Assembly: GCA_039821605.1 (NCBI GenBank)
Contig: JBCBNV010000005.1
Coordinates: 124,001 to 188,000 of the forward strand
Length of the DNA: 64,000 nucleotides
DNA from: CALBPI01 sp039821605
GTDB lineage: Bacteria; Pseudomonadota; Gammaproteobacteria; Steroidobacterales; Woeseiaceae
Direction of reading: 5' to 3'
Shown piece by piece: positions 50,921-59,641 of the stretch; the stretch's first letter is position 1; each line of letters begins with the position of its first letter. The position numbers and the translations under genes are program-made. Below the pieces are notes generated by a model. That model was not told the DNA's origin and ran no database searches. It saw nothing but the letters and a program-made list of their open reading frames with translations.

Positions 50921-52252
50921 TCAGCCTCCATCCCTGTGCAGGATGGAAAAGAAAAACCCGTCGCCATCATCGACGCCGGGCAAGCGCTGGAGGCCCAGCG
51001 GCTCGGTTCGCATTACACCGTTTATGTTGCCAACGCGCAACTCGTTATTTCTGCGAACACCCCCCTGTTTGTCGCAGAAAGCGGACACGACGTCGTGATT
51101 CTCGATGCGGAAAATTGAGCATGTTGCGTAAACCAGACAACCACCTGGCGCCAGCAGCGGCCACAGCCCCTGCAATAAATTGCTTTGCCGGCGGGCAAAT
51201 GCATCGAGGTCATCGCGACGTCGCAACAGCTTGATATCGGGGTGGCGTCGCACGACCCCGGACCCCGAACAGGGGGCGTCGATGAGGATGCGGTCGAATG
51301 GCTGGCCGTCCCACCAGTCGTCCGGCTGACCGGCATCGGCGGCGACGCACTGCGCGCGGTAGCCGAGTCGTTCCAGGGTTTCGCCGACACGCTCCAGCCG
51401 GCCGGGGTCGCTGTCGAGCGCCACAAGATCGAGCGAACCACCCGCGCACTCGAGCAAGTGCCCCGTCTTGCCGCCCGGCGCCGCGCAGGCGTCGAGCACG
51501 CGCATGCCCGGCGCCACATCGACGGCTGCGGCGACGGCTTGCGCGGCCACATCCTGGACCGACACGGCGCCGGCGTCGAAGCCCGGCAGGCGGGCCACGG
51601 GAACGGGTGCGTGCAGTCGCAGCGCCGACGGGCAATCGGGCGACGGGGTTGCGTCGAGTCCGAGCGCATCGAGTTGCGCGGCATACGCCTCGCGCGTCAT
51701 CCGGTCGAGATTGACGCGCAACCACATGGGCGCGCGCGAATTGCCTGCCGCCAGCACCTCGTCAACGTCGTCGGGCCAGTCCGCGGCCACGACGTCGACA
51801 AACCAGTCCGGGTAGTTGTGGCGCACGGGCCGTGCCTCACTGAGCGCCGAGAGGAGCGCCTCGCGTTCGCGACCGAACCGACGCAACAGGGCGTTCACGA
51901 GACCCTTGAGCCGAGGTTTGCCCAGCGCGACGCAGGCGTTGACGGCCTCGGCCACAGCGGCGTGCGCGGGCGTGTCGTGTTGCCATCGGTCCAGCAGTGC
52001 CGCCATGAGCAGCGCGTGCACGAGCGACTCGCGCCGCGGCAGCGGCCGGTCGAGCAACTGGTCCAGAAGGGCGTCGAGCTGACGGTAGTGGCGCAAGGCC
52101 CCGTAGGCGAGTGCGGCGGCCAGTGGCCGCGCGGACTCGGGCAGATCGCTTGCAGCAGCGGCCAGACTGTCGTCCAGAGAGCGCCCGTGGCGGCGAACGC
52201 CGTCGATGGCGCGTGCGGCGGCGGCGCGCGCCGCGGCGGAGCTTGTGGTCAC
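50921..52252 (-). CDS. rsmB: 16S rRNA m5C967 methyltransferase
   Basis: The 443-residue protein has an N-terminal NusB-like RNA-binding domain (about 5-130: YGALRHYRQLDALLDQLL, RLKGLVNALLRRF) and a C-terminal SAM methyltransferase domain with the catalytic cysteines of m5C enzymes: LIDAPCSGSGVVRRHPD (motif IV) and LVYATCSIFRIEN (motif VI), plus DACAAPGGKTGHLLE. It methylates C967 of 16S rRNA. The GTG at 52252 overlaps the fmt stop in GTGA, which sets the start; longer in-frame starts run into fmt. It is the third gene of the def-fmt-rsmB operon. Confidence 0.95.
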   Translation of the reverse strand: MTTSSAAARAAAARAIDGVRRHGRSLDDSLAAAASDLPESARPLAAALAYGALRHYRQLDALLDQLLDRPLPRRESLVHALLMAALLDRWQHDTPAHAAVAEAVNACVALGKPRLKGLVNALLRRFGREREALLSALSEARPVRHNYPDWFVDVVAADWPDDVDEVLAAGNSRAPMWLRVNLDRMTREAYAAQLDALGLDATPSPDCPSALRLHAPVPVARLPGFDAGAVSVQDVAAQAVAAAVDVAPGMRVLDACAAPGGKTGHLLECAGGSLDLVALDSDPGRLERVGETLERLGYRAQCVAADAGQPDDWWDGQPFDRILIDAPCSGSGVVRRHPDIKLLRRRDDLDAFARRQSNLLQGLWPLLAPGGCLVYATCSIFRIENHDVVSAFCDKQGGVRRNNELRVGNINGVMRTEPLGLQRLPGVDDGDGFFFSILHRDGG

Positions 52253-53196
52253 GGCGCGTCGCCGAGTCGCTCGCCCGCGAGCGCCTGCTGACGCGAGAGC
52301 GCCTCTGGCGTAATGCGGCCACGCCCCGGACGCTGCACCTCGGTCACGCAAACCACGCCCTGGCCCGCGGCGACGTACATGCCGGAGTCATCGACGGACA
52401 ACACCGTGCCCGGCGGCGCGCCGTCCGCGTCAAAGTCGGTGGCGAGCCGTGAGCGCCAGAGCTTGAGGGGATCGTCGCCCAGCCTGGCCACACAGCCCGG
52501 GTAGGGGTTGAACGCGCGGATCCTGCGGTCGATCTCCTCGGCGGGCCACTGCCATTCGATTCGACCGTCGTCGCGCGACAGCTTGCGGGCGTAGGTCGCC
52601 AACGCATCGTCCTGCGCCTCGGCCTCCCGCTCACCGCCGAGTATGGGCGCGAGTTCCTGCACGAGCAGGTCACCGCCAAGCTGCGCGAGCCGGTTGTGCA
52701 GTTCGTTGGCCGTTTCGCGCGACTCGATGGGTGTGGCCTGACTGGCATGCACTGGCCCCGTATCGAGACCGGCCTCCATCTGCATCAGGCAAACGCCGGA
52801 CTGAGCATCCCCCGAGGCGATGGCCCAGGGAATCGGCGCCGCACCGCGCCACCGCGGCAGCAGCGACGCATGCACGTTGAGGCAGCCCGCGCGCGGCGCA
52901 TCGAGCACGGCCTGCGGCAGGATGAGACCGTAGGCGGCGACGATGAGCACGTCGAGCTCGGCCAACCCCAGTGTGTCGACGGTATCTTCGGGTCTCAGCG
53001 AAACGGGCTGCGCGACGTGTAAACCCTCGTCGAGCGCCAGCGCTTTCACGGGGCTCGCCGTCAGCTTGCGACCCCGACCCGCGGGTCGGTCGGGTTGCGT
53101 GAGCACGAGCTCAGGCCGGTAACCGGCCGCAAGCAGGTAACGCAAAATGGTCGCGGCGAATTCGGGCGTGCCCGCGAAGCCCAGGCGCAGGCCCAA
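52249..53196 (-). CDS. fmt: Methionyl-tRNA formyltransferase
   Basis: The 315-residue enzyme formylates initiator Met-tRNA with 10-formyl-THF. It has the FAGTPEFAA start, PDRPAGRGRKL, VAAYGLILPQAVLDAPRAGCLNVHASLLPRWRGAAPI (catalytic Asn-His region) and MEAGLDTGPV (catalytic Asp), then a C-terminal beta-barrel (YARKLSRDDGRIEW, NPYPGC). TTG at 53196 is used; it comes one base after the def stop and is followed by GLRLGFAGTPEF, the family start. Coupling to def makes chemical sense, as deformylase removes the formyl group later. Confidence 0.95.
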   Translation of the reverse strand: MGLRLGFAGTPEFAATILRYLLAAGYRPELVLTQPDRPAGRGRKLTASPVKALALDEGLHVAQPVSLRPEDTVDTLGLAELDVLIVAAYGLILPQAVLDAPRAGCLNVHASLLPRWRGAAPIPWAIASGDAQSGVCLMQMEAGLDTGPVHASQATPIESRETANELHNRLAQLGGDLLVQELAPILGGEREAEAQDDALATYARKLSRDDGRIEWQWPAEEIDRRIRAFNPYPGCVARLGDDPLKLWRSRLATDFDADGAPPGTVLSVDDSGMYVAAGQGVVCVTEVQRPGRGRITPEALSRQQALAGERLGDAP

Positions 53197-53197
53197 G

Positions 53198-53731
53198 TCA
53201 GTGTCCGGCAGCTTGGGCCTCGGGCTCGGACTGGCGCTGCTTCTGGTCCTTGAGCAGCCGCTTGCGGATGCGCTGACGCTTGAGCTGCGACAGGTAGTCG
53301 ACGAACAGCTTGCCGTCGAGGTGGTCGATCTCGTGCTGGATGCAGACGGCCAGCAGGCCGTCGGTCTCGAGCGTCTGCTCGTTGCCGTCGCGGTCCAGGA
53401 ACCTGACGACGATCGAGTCGGCCCGCTCCACTTTCTCGTAGTAGCCGGGAACGGAGAGACAGCCCTCTTCCATGACCTCGACGCCGTTCTTGCTCAGAAT
53501 CACAGGATTCACGAGCGCCAGCGGCTCGGATTTGTCCTCGGACACATCCGTAACCAGCACGCGCTTGTGCACGTCGACCTGAGTCGCCGCCAGGCCGATC
53601 CCCGGGGCCGAATACATCGTCTCGAACAGATTATCGATGAGAATGCGGATCTCGTCGTCGACCTCAGCGACAGGCGTCGCCTTGGTGCGCAGACGGGGAT
53701 CAGGGAATTCGAGGATCTTGAGCAGGGCCAT
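53198..53731 (-). CDS. def: Peptide deformylase
   Basis: The 177-residue Fe2+ hydrolase removes N-formyl groups from nascent proteins. All three signature motifs are present: GIGLAATQ (about 47-54), EGCLSVP (about 91, metal-ligand Cys) and QHEIDHLDG (about 131-139, two His ligands and catalytic Glu). It is the first gene of the operon def-fmt-rsmB-DUF4390-ntrY-ntrX-ACT. A -10-like TATAAG lies upstream with a long leader of about 55 bases. It is divergent from the LysM lipoprotein gene. Confidence 0.96.
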   Translation of the reverse strand: MALLKILEFPDPRLRTKATPVAEVDDEIRILIDNLFETMYSAPGIGLAATQVDVHKRVLVTDVSEDKSEPLALVNPVILSKNGVEVMEEGCLSVPGYYEKVERADSIVVRFLDRDGNEQTLETDGLLAVCIQHEIDHLDGKLFVDYLSQLKRQRIRKRLLKDQKQRQSEPEAQAAGH

Positions 53732-53794
53732 GATTGCAGTTCCGGGGCCTGTGGCGGGCTACGGGCCCATGCCGTGCCAGCGTTCACATCTCCC

Positions 53795-53823
53795 CTTATA
53801 AAAGAGGTGTAAAGTTTTGACTT
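53795..53823 (-). promoter_or_regulatory. Predicted promoter of the def operon
   Basis: On the minus strand AAGTCA (53823-53818) and TATAAG (53800-53795), 17-base spacer. The AT-rich run CTCTTTTATAAG stands out from the G+C-rich surroundings; the -35 match is poor (three of six). Confidence 0.4.
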
Positions 53824-53987
53824 GACACGGGACGGTGCACACAATGCATGCCCATTGGGGGCGGAAAAACCGTCCGGGGGCCATATTGTGACGCACTTGG
53901 CAGTTAGTGCACCGCCACGCCGTCATAGTATATGACAAATATAAGGCCCTTCAGGCCATTCACAACCCGTACGGAGTCTGCTCGATC

Positions 53988-55175
53988 ATGCTTTCGAGAG
54001 CGCACACCCGCACAGCGAAGCTGGCCCTGGCCGGCGCGCTGGCTGCACTGACTGCCGGCTGCAGTCTGAATCCCTTCGGCGGCTCCGATGAGGAGCCCGT
54101 CCCCGTGACCCGCGAGGGCCAGGAGGCAACCCAGCCGGTTTCGATCGCGCGCACGTCGCGCGAGCCCGTCCGATCGGGCCCGGTCATCACGACGACCGAG
54201 GAAGTGCCGATCGCGGCCAACGCGCCCGACACCTACATCGTCAAGCGCGGCGACACGCTCTGGGACATCTCGGCCATGTTCCTGCGCGATCCCTGGTTCT
54301 GGCCCGAAATCTGGCAGGTGAACCCGCAGGTCGAAAACCCGCACCTCATCTTCCCCGGTGACCGCCTGTCGCTCATTTATGTCGACGGCCAGCCCCGGAT
54401 TCTGCTCGAACGCGGTTCGAGCATGGCCCGCATGTCGCCGGGCGTGCGCGTGATCCCGCTCGAAGACGCGATCACGACGATTCCCTACGAACAGATTGCC
54501 GCGTTCCTGACACGCGCCGCCGTGCTCGAGCGCGAGCAGGTCAATGGCCTGCCCTACGTGCTCAAGTCGCGCGGTGACCACCTGATCTCGAGCGCTGGCG
54601 TGTCGCTGTACGCCCGTGGCGACATCGACGGCGTCGGCGCGCGCTACAGCGTGGTCCACATTGGCGGCCCGCTGCGCGACCCCGACGACGACAAGGTCGT
54701 GGGCTACGAAGCGCTCTACGTGGGTGACGGCACCGTCCGTCGTGAAGGCGACCCGTCCACGCTGTTCATCAACCAATCATCGCGAGAGATCCTGAACGGT
54801 GACCGCCTGCTGAGCCAGGACGTGGTCATCCCGCTCACCTTCTTCCCGAAAGCGCCGGCACGCCAGGTCGACGGCCGCATTATCTCGGTGGTCGACGGCG
54901 TATCGCGCATCGGCCAGTTCCAGGTCGTGGTCATCAACCGCGGTGAGCGTGACGGCCTTGTGACGGGCGACGTGCTCGACGTAGAACGCGCGGGCGATGT
55001 GGTCCGGGACCACTTCTCGAATAACGGGCTGTTTGGTGCCGAAAGCGTGCAGTTACCGTCCGAAAAGTCGGGTAACCTGATGCTGTTCAAAACCTATGAC
55101 CGCATCGCCTACGGCCTGATCATGACGGCGCAGAGCGACATTCGCGTCGGCGACCTCGTCACGAACCCGGAATAA
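53988..55175 (+). CDS. LysM-domain peptidoglycan-binding lipoprotein
   Basis: The 395-residue protein has a lipoprotein signal (LAGALAALTAGCS, Cys24 lipidated) and a linker, then one LysM domain (about 78-125: TYIVKRGDTLWDISAMFLRDPWFWPEIWQVNP, LIFPGDRLSLI). A beta-rich C-terminal region follows (about 130-395, ILNGDRLLSQD, VVDGVSRIGQFQVVVINRGERDGLVTGDVLDV), widespread in gammaproteobacteria as 'LysM peptidoglycan-binding domain' protein upstream of dprA. Probably an outer-membrane-linked cell-wall protein. The ATG at 53988 is used; the longer in-frame ORF has no RBS. The dprA gene follows after about 100 bases. Confidence 0.9.
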   Translation: MLSRAHTRTAKLALAGALAALTAGCSLNPFGGSDEEPVPVTREGQEATQPVSIARTSREPVRSGPVITTTEEVPIAANAPDTYIVKRGDTLWDISAMFLRDPWFWPEIWQVNPQVENPHLIFPGDRLSLIYVDGQPRILLERGSSMARMSPGVRVIPLEDAITTIPYEQIAAFLTRAAVLEREQVNGLPYVLKSRGDHLISSAGVSLYARGDIDGVGARYSVVHIGGPLRDPDDDKVVGYEALYVGDGTVRREGDPSTLFINQSSREILNGDRLLSQDVVIPLTFFPKAPARQVDGRIISVVDGVSRIGQFQVVVINRGERDGLVTGDVLDVERAGDVVRDHFSNNGLFGAESVQLPSEKSGNLMLFKTYDRIAYGLIMTAQSDIRVGDLVTNPE

Positions 55176-55176
55176 T

Positions 55177-55219
55177 TCGCGACGAGTCTGTCGCGACGCG
55201 GGCGCCCATCGCGGCGCCC
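55177..55219 (+). terminator. Two tandem hairpins after the LysM gene
   Basis: TCGCGAC/GTCGCGA (55177-55196, six-base loop) is followed by GGGCGCC/GGCGCCC (55200-55219, six-base loop) and then TGTCCTTTG. Two adjacent seven-pair GC stems right after the stop codon suggest termination or 3' end protection; the T run is weak. Confidence 0.45.
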
Positions 55220-55278
55220 TGTCCTTTGCACCCCGTCCGCGCCGCCCCGCTGCGGCAAACGGTACGCGGGTGCAATAG

Positions 55279-56412
55279 ATGTCCGACCCACAACCGGCCC
55301 CGACCAACACGAGCAGCGACGCTTGGTTGCGCCTGATTTGCGCCGACCTGAGCAATGGCGTGCGTTCGAGGCTCATCGACGCGCTGGGCTCACCCGACCA
55401 CATCCTCGGCGCCAGCCCGGCGACATGGCGCGCGGCCGGTGCCCAAGCTGACGATCTCAACGCCCTGGCACAGATCGACATGGACCGGGTTCGCAATGCG
55501 GCCACGTGGCTCGCGGCACCCGACCACTACCTGCTGACCCACGACGGCCCACTCTGGCCAGAGTCCCTGCGTGACATTCCCGACGCCCCTGTGGCGTTTT
55601 TCGTCGACGGTGACCCGAGTCTGCTCGCCATGCCCGCGTTGGCCATTGTGGGCAGCCGCAACCCCACGCCGCAGGGCGCCGACAACGCGCAGCAGTTCGC
55701 GCGTTACCTGGCGCGACAGGGTCTCGTCATCGTCAGTGGTCTGGCCACAGGCATCGACGCCAGCGCCCACCGCGGCGCACTCGCGGCCGATGGTGCCACC
55801 ATCGCCGTGCTGGGTACCGGCATCGACCAGTATTACCCCTCCAGCAACCGAGACCTGCAGGTGGAGATCGCACGCGCCGGTTGCGTGGTCAGCGAATACG
55901 CCCCGGGCCGCCCCGCCGTGGCCGGACAGTTTCCCGCCCGCAATCGCATCATCAGCGGACTGGCGCTGGGCACACTGGTGGTCGAGGCAACGCGCCGTTC
56001 GGGCTCGCTGATCACCGCCCGGCTCGCGGGCGAACAGGGACGCTCGGTGTTTGCGATACCGGGCTCGATCCACAACCCGCTGTCCCGCGGTTGCCACCAA
56101 CTCATCCGGCAGGGCGCGCTGCTCGTAGAGTCAGCGGATGACATATTCTCGGACATCGGGCCACGCCTGAGCGAGGCGACAGCCGCAGCGCCGATCGCAT
56201 CCGATTCCTCGGAACTCGCGGCAGATCAGGCACCTGACGCGGACTATCAGCGTGTGCTCGACGCCCTGGGCTGGGACCCGCAGGGCATCGATATCCTCGC
56301 TGAACGGACTGCATTGACGCCTGCAGAGCTTTCCTCCATGCTCCTGATCATGGAGCTGGACGGCCTGGTCGCAAAGGCGCCAGGCGGCGGCTACATCCGC
56401 GGCAGGCGTTGA
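55279..56412 (+). CDS. dprA: DNA-processing protein DprA
   Basis: The 377-residue protein protects incoming single-stranded DNA during natural transformation and loads RecA. It has an N-terminal SAM-like helical region (SDAWLRLICADLSNGVRSRLIDALG), the central Rossmann-like domain (about 95-300) with LAIVGSRNPTPQG, VVSGLATGIDASAHRGAL, GTGIDQYYPSSNR, SEYAPG, NRIISGLALGTLVVEA and GSIHNPLSRGCHQLIRQGA, and a C-terminal winged helix (about 315-377). The order dprA-smg-topA is typical of gammaproteobacteria. smg follows after ten bases. Confidence 0.95.
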   Translation: MSDPQPAPTNTSSDAWLRLICADLSNGVRSRLIDALGSPDHILGASPATWRAAGAQADDLNALAQIDMDRVRNAATWLAAPDHYLLTHDGPLWPESLRDIPDAPVAFFVDGDPSLLAMPALAIVGSRNPTPQGADNAQQFARYLARQGLVIVSGLATGIDASAHRGALAADGATIAVLGTGIDQYYPSSNRDLQVEIARAGCVVSEYAPGRPAVAGQFPARNRIISGLALGTLVVEATRRSGSLITARLAGEQGRSVFAIPGSIHNPLSRGCHQLIRQGALLVESADDIFSDIGPRLSEATAAAPIASDSSELAADQAPDADYQRVLDALGWDPQGIDILAERTALTPAELSSMLLIMELDGLVAKAPGGGYIRGRR

Positions 56413-56421
56413 GGACAAGCC

Positions 56422-56898
56422 ATGAAAGAGAACGTGCTCGACGTACTCATGTACCTGTTCGAGACCTACGTTGACGCGGAAGATCAGGCCGATTCCGACG
56501 AGGCCGAGCTGCGCGAGGAACTCTCCCGTGCAGGTTTCCACGACACTGAAATCGAACACGCCCTGAGCTGGCTGGACGGTTTGTCGGCCAACAACGACCT
56601 GATCTCGCACAATGCACAGACCGAGCGCGGCACCCGCGTCTTCACCGATCTCGAGTGCGCCCGCATTGACGTCGAGGGCCGCGGCTACTTGCTGTACCTG
56701 GAACAAATCGGCATCCTGCTGCCCGAGCAACGGGAGCTGGTCGTGGATCGACTGCTGGCACTCGAGGCCCCCGAGATCGATATCGAACAGATCAAATGGG
56801 TGGTCATGATGGTGCTGTTCAGTCAGCCCGGTCAGGAACAGGCATTTTCGCGAATGGAAGACCTCGTCTTCGAGGAATGCGAAGGCAGTCTGCACTGA
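56422..56898 (+). CDS. smg: Smg family protein (DUF494)
   Basis: The 158-residue protein starts MKENVLDVLMYLFETY and ends with DIEQIKWVVMMVLFSQPGQEQAFSRMEDLVFE, matching Smg over its whole length. Function is not known; the gene nearly always lies between dprA and topA or def, so an informational role is assumed. GAGG precedes the ATG by seven bases. It is acidic and probably cytosolic. Confidence 0.92.
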   Translation: MKENVLDVLMYLFETYVDAEDQADSDEAELREELSRAGFHDTEIEHALSWLDGLSANNDLISHNAQTERGTRVFTDLECARIDVEGRGYLLYLEQIGILLPEQRELVVDRLLALEAPEIDIEQIKWVVMMVLFSQPGQEQAFSRMEDLVFEECEGSLH

Positions 56899-57051
56899 GC
56901 GTGGCACACTTCGCCTCCGGGGCGACCATCCGGTAGCCGCTGTACGCAAGGCGCCTAATCACAGTGCCCATCAAGGCGCCACCAAAGACAACCACGGGTC
57001 CTGCACCGCTTGCGCGGTAGCTTGTTTGTGTCCCGAAACCTGACGGACCAC

Positions 57052-59559
57052 ATGTCACAAAACCTCGTCATCGTTGAATCGCCGGCCAAGGCCAAGACCA
57101 TCGAAAAATACCTGGGGAAGGATTTTTCGGTGCTCGCGTCCTATGGCCACGTCCGCGACCTGATTCCCAAGGAAGGCGCCGTCGACCCCGAGCACGGCTA
57201 CCGCATGGATTACAAGGTCATCGACCGCAACGAGAAGCACGTCAACGCGATCGTGCGCGCCCTGAAGAAGGCCGACGCGCTCTACCTCGCCACTGACCCC
57301 GACCGAGAGGGCGAGGCCATTTCCTGGCATCTCTACGAGCTGCTACGCGAGCGCGGCGTGCTCGACACCAAGCCTGTGCACCGCATCGTCTTCTACGAGA
57401 TCACGAAGCAGGCTGTGAAAGACGCCATCGAGCAACCGCGGCCGCTGTCCAACGAACTCGTCAACGCGCAGCAGGCGCGACGCGCGCTCGACTACCTCGT
57501 GGGCTTCAACCTGTCGCCGTTGTTGTGGCGCAAGGTGCAGCCCGGCCTGTCGGCCGGTCGCGTGCAAAGCCCGGCGTTGCGCATGATTGTCGAACGCGAG
57601 CTCGAGATCGAGGCGTTCAATCCGCGCGAGTATTGGACGCTCGAAGCCGATGTCACCCGCTCCGAGCAGCCTTTCATGGCGCGACTCACGGAGTACGCGG
57701 GCGAGAAGGTCGAGCAGTTCTCGTTTGAGAATGAAACGACGGCCACGGCCGCGCAACAGGCCCTGATCAAAGCCGCGGCCGGCAAGCTGCACGTCACGTC
57801 GATCACGCGCAAACAGCGCCGTCGCAACCCGGCCGCACCGTTCACGACCTCGACGCTGCAGCAGGAAGCCTCGCGCAAGCTCGGCTTCAACACACAACGC
57901 ACGATGCGCACGGCGCAAAAGCTCTACGAGGGCATCGAGATCCCCGGTGAGGGCACCGTTGGCCTCATCACCTACATGCGTACGGACTCGACCTCGATCG
58001 CGCAGGTCGCCATCGATGAAATCCGCGAGGTCATCGTCGAGCGCTTCGGTCGCGAAAACCTGCCCGAGCAGCAGCGCGAGTACAAGACCAAATCCAAGAA
58101 CGCCCAGGAAGCGCACGAAGCCATTCGCACGACCTCGTCCATGCGCCATCCCGACGATCTCAAGGCCGCGCTCGACGAGGACCAGTACAAGCTCTACAAC
58201 CTGATCTGGCAGCGCAGTATTGCCTCGCAGATGGTACCGGCAGTGTTTGACACCGTTGCCGCCGACCTGGCACCCGGCGCCGCCGATGGCGACCTGGCCG
58301 CGACGGGCCGCTTCCGTGCGAACGGCTCCATCCTCGTGCACCCGGGCTTCATGGCCGTCTACAAGGAAGGTCGTGACGACAAGAAGGGCAACGACGAGAG
58401 CGATCGCCGCCTGCCCGAGATGGATGAGGGCGACATCATCGAGCTCACGGAACTGCGCGCCGACCAGCACTTCACAGAGCCACCGCCGCGCTACTCGGAG
58501 GCCAGCCTCGTCAAGACGCTCGAGGAATACGGCATTGGCCGCCCGTCGACCTACGCCAGCATCATCTCGACGCTCAAGAACCGCGAGTACGTCGAAATGG
58601 ACGGCAAGCGTTTCATCCCGACGGATGTGGGCCGCATCGTCAACGGCTTCCTGACCGACCACTTCACGCAGTATGTGGACTATGAGTTCACGGCTCGCAT
58701 GGAAGACGACCTTGACGCCGTCTCACGCGGCGACCGCGACTGGGTGCCGTTGCTCGACGAGTTCTGGCAGCCCTTTTCGCAGCAGGTCGAAGAGAAGGAC
58801 AAGTCCGTCACGCGCGAGCAGGTCGCACAGGCACGCGAGCTCGGCACCGACCCGAAATCGGGCAAGCCTGTCATCGTGCGTATGGGCCGTTTCGGTCCCT
58901 TTGTGCAGATCGGCAGCAAGGACGACGAGGAGAAGCCGAAGTTTGCAGGCTTGCGACCGGGTCAGAAGATGGGCGACATCGACCTCGAAGCTGCGCTCGA
59001 GTTGTTCAAGCTGCCCCGCAAGCTTGGCGAGACTCCCGAAGGCGAAGCCGTCTCGGCGAGCGTTGGCCGCTTCGGCCCCTACGTGCGCTACGGAGACAAG
59101 TTCGTGTCCATCCGAGGCGACGACGATCCCTACACCATTACGCTCGAGCGCGCGCTTGAGGTGATCGCCGAGAAGAAGATCGCCGATGCCAACCGGCTCA
59201 TCCTCGACTTCCCGGATGTGGGTATCCAGGTGCTCAACGGACGCTACGGCCCCTACATCACCAACAAGCAGAAAAACGCCAAGGTGCCCAAGGACCGCGA
59301 TCCGAAGTCACTGACGCAGGAAGAGTGCGAAGCCCTCATTGCCGCCGCGCCCGAACGCGGCCGTCGTGGGAAGAAGAAGGCCGCCAAGAAGACGACGGAC
59401 AAGAAGACGGCAGACAAGAAGTCGCCGGCAAAGAAGGCCGCCAAGAAAAAAGCCACGAAGAAGAAGACCAAGAAAAAGACCGCAAAGAAGAAGGTGACCA
59501 AGAAAAAGGCCACCAAGAAAAAGGTGACCAAGAAGAAAACAGGCACCGACGACGCCTAA
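57052..59559 (+). CDS. topA: DNA topoisomerase I
   Basis: The 835-residue type IA enzyme relaxes negative supercoils. It has an N-terminal TOPRIM domain (LVIVESPAKAKTIEKYLG, ATDPDREGEAISWHL), the catalytic core with active-site Tyr308 (LITYMRTDST), LVKTLEEYGIGRPSTYASII and RVQSPALRMIVERE. Instead of the E. coli zinc fingers it carries three topoisomerase C-terminal repeats (RMGRFGPFVQIG, SVGRFGPYVRYGDKFVS, LNGRYGPYITNKQKN) and a lysine-rich tail. The last 65 residues or so are a run of KKKATKKK-type repeats, presumably binding DNA or nascent RNA. The ATG at 57052 is chosen; an in-frame start at 57010 lacks family similarity. Confidence 0.96.
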   Translation: MSQNLVIVESPAKAKTIEKYLGKDFSVLASYGHVRDLIPKEGAVDPEHGYRMDYKVIDRNEKHVNAIVRALKKADALYLATDPDREGEAISWHLYELLRERGVLDTKPVHRIVFYEITKQAVKDAIEQPRPLSNELVNAQQARRALDYLVGFNLSPLLWRKVQPGLSAGRVQSPALRMIVERELEIEAFNPREYWTLEADVTRSEQPFMARLTEYAGEKVEQFSFENETTATAAQQALIKAAAGKLHVTSITRKQRRRNPAAPFTTSTLQQEASRKLGFNTQRTMRTAQKLYEGIEIPGEGTVGLITYMRTDSTSIAQVAIDEIREVIVERFGRENLPEQQREYKTKSKNAQEAHEAIRTTSSMRHPDDLKAALDEDQYKLYNLIWQRSIASQMVPAVFDTVAADLAPGAADGDLAATGRFRANGSILVHPGFMAVYKEGRDDKKGNDESDRRLPEMDEGDIIELTELRADQHFTEPPPRYSEASLVKTLEEYGIGRPSTYASIISTLKNREYVEMDGKRFIPTDVGRIVNGFLTDHFTQYVDYEFTARMEDDLDAVSRGDRDWVPLLDEFWQPFSQQVEEKDKSVTREQVAQARELGTDPKSGKPVIVRMGRFGPFVQIGSKDDEEKPKFAGLRPGQKMGDIDLEAALELFKLPRKLGETPEGEAVSASVGRFGPYVRYGDKFVSIRGDDDPYTITLERALEVIAEKKIADANRLILDFPDVGIQVLNGRYGPYITNKQKNAKVPKDRDPKSLTQEECEALIAAAPERGRRGKKKAAKKTTDKKTADKKSPAKKAAKKKATKKKTKKKTAKKKVTKKKATKKKVTKKKTGTDDA

Positions 59560-59641
59560 GCGCGTCGCCGCCCGCATCCAGAGGGCGTAGAATCAGAGGT
59601 TCCCGCTGGCCACAGGCCGGCTCGCAGAGGGGGACCCGCGA

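Noticed and set aside
57343..58662. 439-codon open frame on the minus strand
   Set aside because: Antisense to topA, which has an unbroken catalytic core.
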